Positions 25,970 to 33,926 of a stretch of DNA of 64,000 nt are shown here, piece after piece. The DNA comes from Rhodocyclaceae bacterium (lineage in GTDB: Bacteria; Pseudomonadota; Gammaproteobacteria; Burkholderiales; Ga0077523). Numbering within the stretch: position 1 is the stretch's first letter; every line of letters begins with the position of its first letter. Below the pieces are notes generated by a model. The model was not told the origin of the DNA. It saw only the letters and a list, made by a program, of their open reading frames with translations, and did not search any database. The translations under genes and the position numbers were made by a program. Location: assembly GCA_020248405.1 (NCBI GenBank), contig JADCHQ010000003.1:62001-126000 (forward strand), written 5' to 3'.

Positions 25970-27601
25970 GTGGGGGCACCCGCTGACGACTTTGCATCCC
26001 GGCGCTACCTCGTGGTGGAAGACTACGACCCCATGTGCGGCGTGTTGCGAGAGCTGCTGCGCCGCTGCGGCGCCCGGAAGGTTAGCGTGGCTGCCAACGG
26101 CACCCAGGCCATGCAGGCGCTTTCCATGGCCAAGTTCGACGTGGTGCTGTGCGACCATAACCTCGGGCTTGGCCGCAATGGCCAGCAGGTTCTGGAGGAG
26201 TCTCGTCACCGCCGTTTCATCGGGCCGGCCACGGTGTTCGTCATCGTCACTGGCGAAAAGACGCCGGACATGGTGATGGGTATCGTGGAGCATGAGCCCG
26301 ACGACTATCTCATCAAGCCCTTCACCGAGGCGGTGCTGCACCAGCGGCTGACCCGTTTGCTGAAGAGAAAACGCGATCTGGGAAGCATCCAGAAAGCGCT
26401 GCGCGAGGGTGCGTTCGGGCAAGCCATCGAGGAATGCGATCGCCTCATGGCGCAAGACCCCTCGTCGGTGGCGCAGTTGCGCCGCCTCAAGGCCGACACC
26501 CAGCTGCGTCTGGGCCGGCTTTCCGACGCGCGCGCCACCTACGAGGGGCAGATGGCCGACCGCGAGGTGGCCTGGGCCCGCACGGGGCTCGCCAAGGCGG
26601 CGTTTCAAGAGGGGCGCCTGGATGAGGCGGCGTACCTTCTCAGGCAGACCGTCGAGATCAATGGCGCATACCTGGAGGCGTACGAATGGCTGTCGCGGGT
26701 GCTCGATCGTCAGGGCAATGTTGGTGAAGCCCGGGCCGTGCTGCAGCGTTCGCTGGAGGTTTCGTCACGCTCGGCCTACCGCCAGTTGCGCCTGGGCGAA
26801 TTGTCCCTGCGCAGCGGCGACCTGGACACCGCGACGGAGGCTTTCCAGCGTTCCATCGCGTTGGACACCCATTCCGCCCTGCGCACCCCGGCCGCTCACC
26901 TCGGGTTGGCGCGCACTTTGAGTGAAGCAGGCCAGATCGACGAGGCGCTGAAGGTGCTGGCCACCATCCGGCGCGATTTCGAGGGTACGGAGGCGCGGTT
27001 GCTGGCCTTGGCCGTGGAGGTGGAAGTGCACAGCCGGAAGGGCGATGCAGAGCTCGCGAGCGCGCTCGTCGACGATCTGGCCAGGCAGGTGGCGTCCAAC
27101 GACCACTTGCTCGGTCCGCTCGGCACTTTGCACCTCGGGGAGGTGCTGCTGGCCGGCGGCCAGAGGCAATTGGGCACCGACATGCTGGGGTTCGTTGCCC
27201 GCAACCACCATGAAGACAGTGACATCCTGGCGCGCGTCCAGGAGGCGTTCTCAGAGGCCGGCTTGGCCGAAGAGGGACGGCGGGTGCTGGAGTCGTCGTG
27301 CCGCGACGCCGTGGAAAGCATGGACCGCAGCGCCCGCCTGGCCGCCGAAGGACATCTGGACGAGGCCCTGGAGGCCATGCAGGCGGCCCGCGCCAAGCTC
27401 CCCAACAACCCGCGGATGCTGTACAACCACGCCAGCCTGCTGGTGCGGTTGCTGGAGCAGCGCGGCTGGCACCACGGCCATTACAGCGAGGCCCTGCGCT
27501 GCATCACGCACGCGAGCCGCTTTGCCGCGGATACCCGGCGGGCGGGCGAACTCATGGGCCGGCTGGAAGAGCTGCAAAGGCGCAAGGCGCAGCGCGCCTA
27601 G
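25970..27601 (+). CDS. Response regulator with C-terminal TPR repeats
   Basis: 543 residues from a GTG at 25970, 12 bases after the kinase stop; a GTG at 25934, overlapping the kinase, is also possible. The receiver domain (about 10-125) has the acidic pair in VVEDYD, phosphoacceptor Asp62 in VLCDHNLG, and Lys116 in LIKPF. The rest (about 130-540) is a helical array of TPR-like repeats (e.g. 'AWARTGLAKAAFQEGRLDEAAYLLRQ'). There is no DNA-binding or enzymatic output, so it acts through protein-protein contacts. Similar REC-TPR proteins occur in pseudomonads and betaproteobacteria. It forms a two-gene unit with the kinase. Confidence 0.83.
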   Translation: MGAPADDFASRRYLVVEDYDPMCGVLRELLRRCGARKVSVAANGTQAMQALSMAKFDVVLCDHNLGLGRNGQQVLEESRHRRFIGPATVFVIVTGEKTPDMVMGIVEHEPDDYLIKPFTEAVLHQRLTRLLKRKRDLGSIQKALREGAFGQAIEECDRLMAQDPSSVAQLRRLKADTQLRLGRLSDARATYEGQMADREVAWARTGLAKAAFQEGRLDEAAYLLRQTVEINGAYLEAYEWLSRVLDRQGNVGEARAVLQRSLEVSSRSAYRQLRLGELSLRSGDLDTATEAFQRSIALDTHSALRTPAAHLGLARTLSEAGQIDEALKVLATIRRDFEGTEARLLALAVEVEVHSRKGDAELASALVDDLARQVASNDHLLGPLGTLHLGEVLLAGGQRQLGTDMLGFVARNHHEDSDILARVQEAFSEAGLAEEGRRVLESSCRDAVESMDRSARLAAEGHLDEALEAMQAARAKLPNNPRMLYNHASLLVRLLEQRGWHHGHYSEALRCITHASRFAADTRRAGELMGRLEELQRRKAQRA

Positions 27602-27742
27602 GGCTTGGGGGCGTGGGGGTTCAAGCCCCGGGCTCGGGGCTCCTGCAGCCGCCCATCACGCAGTGGCGCCCAAGGACCGTTCCGGGAGCGGCCTGTTGTA
27701 CACTCGTCGCCCGCAGTATTTCCCTCCACCTGCGTCCGCAGC

Positions 27743-28843
27743 ATGTCCGAAGACGATTTCCCCGACTCTCCCGACGAAGACAGCGAAGCCGGTTGTCGCC
27801 AGTTGTTGCAGGTGAACGGCGAGCCCGCCGACCTGCGCGAGTTCCGCCGCGCCCTGGAAGAATCGGAGCGCTGGGGCAGCGAGGTGGACTGGTTCCTGAA
27901 GTTCGGTGAGTTCGACCCCGTGCCCGATCCGCTGTTCAGGGATTCCGCGCGGACCATGGGACGCCTGTGCGCTTACCTCCGCGAGCGCTGGGGTGACTAT
28001 GCCGACTCCAGCCACCCCGTGTATCTCGTTTCCACGGAAGACGGTTCGGTCACCTACGAGTTCTACACCAGCCGGACGCCGCTGCTGGGCTTGGCGCGCA
28101 TGCTGTCTGAGGAATATCCGAAACTACGCTTCACTCTGGAGTACATCTATCCCGACGGCACCGGCTACGACGGCCGCGTGACCTATGAGCGCGGCGAGAT
28201 GTCCGACGGGCTCGAGGAGACCTACGAGTACATGTCTCACTCGGACTTCGAGGAATTCGCCGGTTTCAAGGTGCGCGACCGGTTGTCCGTCACCTGCCAT
28301 GCGCGCGGCGGCACGGGGGCGTTGGTGGCCGACCTCAAGGCCGGCAAGTGGGATCTTTCCTTCGCCGTGGAGACCGCGCTCAAGTGGGGGCAGGCGGCCA
28401 TCAGCTTTTTCGTTTTTCACCACGAGGCCTACACCTGCGAGACCGAGTCCTACAAGGGCATGGACTCCTTTGTGGTGAGCGTGGGGTTCGAGCGCGCGGA
28501 GCTGGGAGAGCCTGCGCGTCCGGTGGTGGTGTCCTTGCTGCCGGAGGGCGTGGAGGCCCCCGACTTTGGCCGTGTCATCCAGGGCAGCGAGCACCAGTCA
28601 CGGCGCATCGCGCTGTCCGACGGGGGTTTCGTGATGGAGTTGGCGCGTTGCGACCGCCTGGCCGATCCCTACTGGCACATCGACCAACTGCGCCTGCGCT
28701 GCTATCGCGACGCCTCGCGCAAGGTGGTGGCCATCGTGTTCGACTCGGCGGCCGACGCCGCCGGCCGTGGTGCGCAGCCAACGCCGCCGCGCACCAAGGG
28801 CGGCAAGGTGTACATGTTTCCCGAGTCCAAGACGCGGCACTGA
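27743..28843 (+). CDS. Hypothetical protein, possible Api92/YubB ferredoxin-like domain
   Basis: 366 residues from the ATG at 27743, which gives a strongly acidic opening (MSEDDFPDSPDEDSEAG). There is no signal peptide or membrane segment. Residues about 95-150 read 'VTYEFYTSRTPLLGLARMLSEEYPKLRFTLEYIYPDG', which has the pattern of the Api92-like/YubB ferredoxin-like domain (aromatic strand, helix 'LSxxYPxLxFxLxY'). This match is by eye and weak. A second, more hydrophobic beta-rich half (about 180-340) is unrecognised. It converges closely on kup (13-base gap). Function unknown. Confidence 0.7.
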   Translation: MSEDDFPDSPDEDSEAGCRQLLQVNGEPADLREFRRALEESERWGSEVDWFLKFGEFDPVPDPLFRDSARTMGRLCAYLRERWGDYADSSHPVYLVSTEDGSVTYEFYTSRTPLLGLARMLSEEYPKLRFTLEYIYPDGTGYDGRVTYERGEMSDGLEETYEYMSHSDFEEFAGFKVRDRLSVTCHARGGTGALVADLKAGKWDLSFAVETALKWGQAAISFFVFHHEAYTCETESYKGMDSFVVSVGFERAELGEPARPVVVSLLPEGVEAPDFGRVIQGSEHQSRRIALSDGGFVMELARCDRLADPYWHIDQLRLRCYRDASRKVVAIVFDSAADAAGRGAQPTPPRTKGGKVYMFPESKTRH

Positions 28844-28856
28844 ACGAAGGCCGCGG

Positions 28857-30797
28857 CTAGATCTCGATCTGGGTGCCCAGCTCCACCACGCGGTTGGTGG
28901 GGATGTGGAAGAACTCCGTGGCACTGCCGGAGTTGCGCGACAGCGCTGCAAACAGCTTTTCGCGCCACAGCGCCATCCCCGGCGCCCTGGTGGGAACGAT
29001 GGTCTGGCGCGACAGGAAGAACGACGTCTCCATCATCTCGAATTCAAGCCCCAGGGCGTTGGGCAGCGTCAGGGCGCGGGGCAGGTCGGGATCGTCCTTG
29101 AAGCCGTAGCGCACGCTCATGCGGTAGAAGCCCGCGCCCAGTTCCGACACTTCAACCCGGTGGGCGTCCTCCACGTATGGCACGTTTTCCGTCAGCACCG
29201 TGAGCAGCACCACGCGCTCGTGCAGCACCTTGTTGTGGCTGAGGTTGTGCAGCATGGCGTGGGGGACGCCCTCGCGCCCGGCGGTGAGGAACACCGCCGT
29301 GCCGGGCACGCGCTGGGGCGGGTGGGCCGTGATGGAGGCGAGGAAGGGCTCCACCGGAATGGCGCCGGGACGCAGGCGGTCGAACAGCAGCTCGCGCCCG
29401 CGCCGCCAGGTGGAAATCACCAGGAACACCGCCGCCGCGATGGCGAGCGGAAACCAGCCGCCCTGCAACACCTTCACCGAATTGGCGCACAGGAAGGCCA
29501 GATCGATGGCCAGCAGCACGCCACACAGCACCATGGCCGTGTACCGGCCCCATCGCCATACCCGCGCAATGACGAAGTACAACAGGATGGTGTCGATGGC
29601 CATGGTGCCGGTCACGGCGATGCCATAGGCGGAGGCCAGGGCACTCGAGGAGCCAAAGCCCAGCACCAGCGCCAGCACCGCCACCAGCAGCGCCCAGTTG
29701 ATCCAGGGCATGTACACCTGACCCATCTGCTTCTCGGAGGTGTGCCGCACGGTCAGGCGCGGGCAGTAGCCGAGCTGGATCGCCTGGCGGGTGAGGGAGT
29801 AGGCACCCGAGATCACCGCCTGGGAGGCGATCACCGTGGCCACGGTGGCAAGCGCCACCAGCGGGTACAGGGCCCAGCCCGGCGCCATGCGAAAGAAGGG
29901 ATGTGCCGCGGCCGTGGGGTCCGACAGCAGCAGCGCACCCTGGCCGAAGTAGTTCAGCACCAGCGCCGGAAACACCGCCGCGAACCAGGCCAGCCGGATG
30001 GGCGCGCGGCCAAAGTGCCCCATGTCGGCATACAGCGCTTCGGCGCCGGTCACCGCCAGCACAACCGCCCCCAGGGCAAGAAACCCCGCCAGGCGGTTGT
30101 CGAGGAAAAATCCTGCCGCCCAGGCTGGGTTGAGGGCCAGCAGCACGTGCGGGTTGCGCAGGATCTGCGTCACTCCCAGAACGGCCAGCACCAGGAACCA
30201 CACCAGGGTGATGGGCCCGAACAACGCGCCCACCGTGCCGGTGCCCTTGAACTGCACCACGAACAGCACCACGATCACCGCCAGGGTGATGGGCACGATG
30301 TAGGGGTCGAGCACGGGCGTTGCCACGGACAGGCCCTCCACCGCCGAGAGCACCGAGATGGCCGGCGTGATCATGCTGTCGCCGTAGAACAGCGCCGCCC
30401 CGAACATCCCTAGGCTCATGAGCCACCAGCGTCCGCGCGAGCCGCGCGCAGCCGTGTCCACCACCAGCGACATGAGCGCCATGATGCCGCCCTCGCCGCG
30501 GTTGTCGGCACGCATCACCAGCGCCACGTACTTGAGGGTGACGAAACTCATGAGCGACCAGAACACCAGCGACAGCACGCCGAGCACGTTGTCGTGGGTG
30601 AGCGCCAGACCATGGGCGGGACCGAAGGCCTCCTTCATGGTGTACAGCGGGCTGGTGCCGATGTCGCCGAACACCACGCCCACGGCGCCCAGCGCCAGCG
30701 CCGCCAGGCTGCTGCGGCGGTGTTGCGCGGGCGTCTCCGGTGCGGCACCGTCGGCGGAGGCCCCTGCGGCGCTGGAGGCGTGCGAAGCGTGGTTCAT
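28857..30797 (-). CDS. kup: Low-affinity potassium uptake transporter Kup
   Basis: 646 residues from the ATG at 30797; upstream in-frame ATGs at 30815 and 30830 would add a few residues. A polar, alanine-rich N-tail of about 30 residues precedes twelve hydrophobic segments. The Kup signature 'LALGAVGVVFGDIGTSPLYTMKEAF' is followed by 'RADNRGEGGIMALMSL'. A cytosolic C-terminal region (about 450-646) carries the conserved 'PGTAVFLTAG' and ends 'RVVELGTQIEI'. It is a proton-coupled K+ importer of the inner membrane. It diverges from kefF-kefC, so uptake and efflux systems share a 148-base intergenic region. Confidence 0.95.
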   Translation of the reverse strand: MNHASHASSAAGASADGAAPETPAQHRRSSLAALALGAVGVVFGDIGTSPLYTMKEAFGPAHGLALTHDNVLGVLSLVFWSLMSFVTLKYVALVMRADNRGEGGIMALMSLVVDTAARGSRGRWWLMSLGMFGAALFYGDSMITPAISVLSAVEGLSVATPVLDPYIVPITLAVIVVLFVVQFKGTGTVGALFGPITLVWFLVLAVLGVTQILRNPHVLLALNPAWAAGFFLDNRLAGFLALGAVVLAVTGAEALYADMGHFGRAPIRLAWFAAVFPALVLNYFGQGALLLSDPTAAAHPFFRMAPGWALYPLVALATVATVIASQAVISGAYSLTRQAIQLGYCPRLTVRHTSEKQMGQVYMPWINWALLVAVLALVLGFGSSSALASAYGIAVTGTMAIDTILLYFVIARVWRWGRYTAMVLCGVLLAIDLAFLCANSVKVLQGGWFPLAIAAAVFLVISTWRRGRELLFDRLRPGAIPVEPFLASITAHPPQRVPGTAVFLTAGREGVPHAMLHNLSHNKVLHERVVLLTVLTENVPYVEDAHRVEVSELGAGFYRMSVRYGFKDDPDLPRALTLPNALGLEFEMMETSFFLSRQTIVPTRAPGMALWREKLFAALSRNSGSATEFFHIPTNRVVELGTQIEI

Positions 30798-30945
30798 GGC
30801 GGGTGCGGGTCGCATGCTAGCACCGCTCATGCTGCGCCGCGGCAGAAGGGTGGGGCTGCGACGGCCTGTGTGTGCTGGCGCCCCCGGGTCAGGGCTGCTG
30901 ACACGGCGCTGTCGGAGAGCAGGCCGGTGTGGCAGAGTCCGGGAC

Positions 30946-31542
30946 ATGAAACTGCTGGTGCTCCACGCCCATCCGCGCAGCAAGGCCTCCGTGGTGCAGC
31001 GGGCCATGGTCCGCGCCATCAGCGGTCTTGATGGGGTCACCATCGCCGATCTGTACGCCGAATATCCGGACTTCGACATCCACGTGGCGCGCGAGCAGCA
31101 GCGCTTGCTGGACCACGATGTGATCGTCCTGCAACACCCGTTCTACTGGTATTCCTCGCCCGCCCTCCTCAAGGAATGGCTGGACCTGGTGCTGGAGAAC
31201 GGCTGGGCCTATGGACCGGGCGGTACCCGGCTCGCAGGGCGTTTCCTGCTGTCGGCCATTTCCACCGGCGGCACGCAGGAGGCCTACCGGCACGGCGGGC
31301 GCAACCGCTTCGAGATCGCCGAGTTGCTGAGCCCCTTCAACCAGACGGCCTATCTTTGCTCCATGGCCTATCTCGCCCCCTTCGTGATCCATGCGGGCCG
31401 CCAGCTGCCGGCGGGGCAACTGGCGGCGGCCGCCGGCACCTACCGGGACCTGATCGTGGGCCTGCGTGACGGCGCCATCGACCCGTTATCGCGGCTCGCG
31501 CCCGGCTTCACCTTGCCGCCCGCCTTTAGCGCGAAGCGCTGA
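30946..31542 (+). CDS. KefF/KefG-type NAD(P)H oxidoreductase, ancillary to K+ efflux
   Basis: 198 residues from the ATG at 30946. Flavodoxin-like fold of the NQO1/KefF group: 'LLVLHAHPRSKASVVQRAM' at the N-terminus, 'IVLQHPFYWYSSPALLKEWLD' (dinucleotide and flavin contact), and 'LSAISTGGTQEAYRHGG'. KefF/KefG bind and activate KefC/KefB K+ efflux channels and reduce quinones. The stop overlaps the start of the kefC-like gene by one base, which supports the partner assignment. KefF and KefG cannot be told apart safely. Confidence 0.88.
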   Translation: MKLLVLHAHPRSKASVVQRAMVRAISGLDGVTIADLYAEYPDFDIHVAREQQRLLDHDVIVLQHPFYWYSSPALLKEWLDLVLENGWAYGPGGTRLAGRFLLSAISTGGTQEAYRHGGRNRFEIAELLSPFNQTAYLCSMAYLAPFVIHAGRQLPAGQLAAAAGTYRDLIVGLRDGAIDPLSRLAPGFTLPPAFSAKR

Positions 31543-33491
31543 TGCACCCGCAGGACCTGCTGCTGGGCGCTTTCATCTATCTCGCGGCCGCCGTGATCGC
31601 GGCGCTGCTGGCCACACGCCTGGGCCTGGGGTCGGTGCTGGGCTACCTGGTGGCCGGCATGGTGATCGGCCCGTCGGTGCTGGGGCTCATCGGCCGCGAG
31701 GGTGCGGACGTGATGCACTTCGCCGAATTCGGCGTGGTGGTGATGCTGTTCCTGGTGGGGCTCGAGTTGCGGCCCGCCACGCTGTGGGCGCTGCGCCGTC
31801 CGATCATCGGACTTGGCGGGTTGCAGGTGGTGGCCACCGCCCTGGCCCTGGGCGCGGGCGCCCTGGCGCTCGGCTTTGGCTGGCAGGCAGCCCTGACCAC
31901 GGGCCTGATACTCGCCATGTCATCCACCGCCATCGTGCTGCAAAGTCTCAGCGAGCGCGGTCTGCTCAAGACGTCCGCAGGCCAGTCCTGCTTCTCGGTG
32001 CTGTTGTTCCAGGACATTGCCGTCATCCCCATCCTCGCCTTGCTGCCCTTGCTGGCCACGGTTAACCCGCAGTCCGCCCACGGCGCGACCCTGATCGGCG
32101 ATCTTCCGCGGTGGGCCCAGACGCTGGCGGTTCTGGCGGCAGTGGGCGCCATCATCGTGGCGGGCCGGTTCCTCACGCGTCCGTTGTTTCGGCTGGTGGC
32201 CGCCACCGGGAGCCGGGAGGTGTTCGTGGGCCTGGCGCTGGTCATGGTGGTGGGTATCGCGCTGTTGATGCAGCTGGTGGGGCTATCGGCGGCACTCGGC
32301 ACCTTCCTCGCGGGGGTGGTGCTGGCCGACAGCGAGTATCGCCACGAACTGGAAATGGACCTCGATCCCTTCAAAGGGCTGCTGCTGGCGGTGTTTTTCA
32401 TCGCCGTGGGCGCGGGCATCGACTTCTCCCTGTTGCTTCACCAGCCGCTGCTGGTGGCGGGGTTGGTGCTGGGCTTCATTGCGCTGAAGTTCGGGATTAT
32501 GTTCCTGCTGGCGCGGCTTTTCGCCATGGGCGGGCCTGACGCGTGCCGCTTTTCCTTTGCGCTGGCGCAGGGCGGTGAATTCGCCTTTGTGCTGATTTCC
32601 TTCGCTGCGGGGCTGGGTCTTCTCGACCCTGGCCAATCGGGCCTGCTGGTTGCCGTGGTGGCGCTGTCCATGGCGGCCGCCCCGCTGCTGATGATCCTCG
32701 ATGCGCGGGTGATTCAGCCGCGATTCGCCAGCAAGCCCGGCGCCCGCGGCAGCGAGCCTATCGAAGACACGGGCGCCAGGGTCATCATCGCCGGGCATGG
32801 CCGCTTCGGCATCACCGTGGGCCGCCTGTTGCAGGCGAGCGGCATTCGCGCCGTGGTCCTCGATCACGACGCCGAGCAGATCGAGGTGGTGCGCAAGTTT
32901 GGCTTCAGGACCTACTACGGGGACGCCTCGCGCCATGACCTGCTGGAAGCAGCGGGTGCCGCCGAGGCCCAGGCGCTGGTGATTGCCATCGACGAGCCCG
33001 AAAAGGTGCTGCAGATCGTGGAAACGGCACGGCGTCACTTCCCGCAACTGCAGATCTTTGCCCGCGCCCGAGACCGTGTTCACGCCTACCGGCTGATCAA
33101 TGCCGGGGTCGAGCATGTGTATCGCGAAGTCTTCGCTGCCTCTGTGGACCTGGGCAAGCAACTGCTCGTCGGGCTAGGCATGCATCCCTTCGAGGCCCAC
33201 CGCGCCGCCCGGCGGTTCAAGGCGCACGACGAGGATCTTTTGCGCCGCAGCGCGCGACATGTGGACGACACCCAGCGGCTCATCGACATCGCGCGGCAGG
33301 AGCGCGAGGAGCTGGAGCGCGTGCTGACGAGCGACGCGAGCGCCCCCGGCGCCTCTCCGGATCACGCCTGGCAGGCGCCCGATGGCCGCCCATCGGACGC
33401 CGGCCCCGCCCCGGCGCCCCCAGCCGGCCAAGCCGCACCGCAGCCCGCGCCATGGCCTCCGGTGCCGTGGCGCGCGGGTGCCATGCATTGA
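31542..33491 (+). CDS. KefC/KefB-type glutathione-gated K+ efflux/proton antiporter
   Basis: 649 residues. A CPA2 antiporter membrane domain (about 1-380, 12 or so helices) includes 'GLELRPATLWALRR' and 'LAMSSTAIVLQSLSERGLL'. It is followed by an RCK_N domain (about 410-530, starting RVIIAGHGRFGITVGRLLQASG) that binds NAD(H) or glutathione. A Pro/Ala-rich tail of about 50 residues closes the protein. It exports K+ to acidify the cytoplasm in response to electrophiles. Overlaps the ancillary oxidoreductase gene. Confidence 0.92.
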   Translation: MHPQDLLLGAFIYLAAAVIAALLATRLGLGSVLGYLVAGMVIGPSVLGLIGREGADVMHFAEFGVVVMLFLVGLELRPATLWALRRPIIGLGGLQVVATALALGAGALALGFGWQAALTTGLILAMSSTAIVLQSLSERGLLKTSAGQSCFSVLLFQDIAVIPILALLPLLATVNPQSAHGATLIGDLPRWAQTLAVLAAVGAIIVAGRFLTRPLFRLVAATGSREVFVGLALVMVVGIALLMQLVGLSAALGTFLAGVVLADSEYRHELEMDLDPFKGLLLAVFFIAVGAGIDFSLLLHQPLLVAGLVLGFIALKFGIMFLLARLFAMGGPDACRFSFALAQGGEFAFVLISFAAGLGLLDPGQSGLLVAVVALSMAAAPLLMILDARVIQPRFASKPGARGSEPIEDTGARVIIAGHGRFGITVGRLLQASGIRAVVLDHDAEQIEVVRKFGFRTYYGDASRHDLLEAAGAAEAQALVIAIDEPEKVLQIVETARRHFPQLQIFARARDRVHAYRLINAGVEHVYREVFAASVDLGKQLLVGLGMHPFEAHRAARRFKAHDEDLLRRSARHVDDTQRLIDIARQEREELERVLTSDASAPGASPDHAWQAPDGRPSDAGPAPAPPAGQAAPQPAPWPPVPWRAGAMH

Positions 33492-33545
33492 GAACGGCGG
33501 GCCGGCTCGCATACCATGACACCACCAACCCCCTGCGAGGTATTC

Positions 33546-33926
33546 ATGCGCCAGCCCATCCACAGCCCCGACGCACCTGCCGCCATCGGCATTTACTCCC
33601 AGGCCATGCGCAGCCAGGGTTTCCTGTACCTGTCTGGACAGACGCCGCTCGATCCCGCCACCGGGGCGCTGGTGCCCGGAGGCATCGAGGCCCAGATCCA
33701 CCAGGTTTTTCGCAACCTGCAGGCGGTGGCGGTGGCCGCCGGCCGCAGCCTGGACGATGCGGTGAAGGTGCAGGTTTACCTCACGGACATGGCGGATTTC
33801 CCGAAGCTCAACGAGATCATGTCCGGCTACTTTCGCCAGCCCTGGCCGGCGCGCACCACAGTCCAGGTGGCCGGCCTGCCGCGCGGGGCCGCGGTCGAGG
33901 TGGACGCCATCCTTGCCGACGGCTGA
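33546..33926 (+). CDS. ridA: RidA-family enamine/imine deaminase
   Basis: 126 residues from the ATG at 33546, which has GAGG 7 bases upstream; an earlier in-frame ATG at 33516 would add 10 atypical residues. The RidA motifs 'APAAIGIYSQAMRSQGFLYLSGQ', 'GIEAQIHQVFRNLQAVAVAAG', 'VKVQVYLTDMADFPKLNEIM' and the substrate-binding Arg in 'PARTTVQVAGLPRGAAVEVD' are intact. It hydrolyses reactive 2-aminoacrylate-type enamines from PLP enzymes. Overlaps recG by 14 bases. Confidence 0.93.
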   Translation: MRQPIHSPDAPAAIGIYSQAMRSQGFLYLSGQTPLDPATGALVPGGIEAQIHQVFRNLQAVAVAAGRSLDDAVKVQVYLTDMADFPKLNEIMSGYFRQPWPARTTVQVAGLPRGAAVEVDAILADG

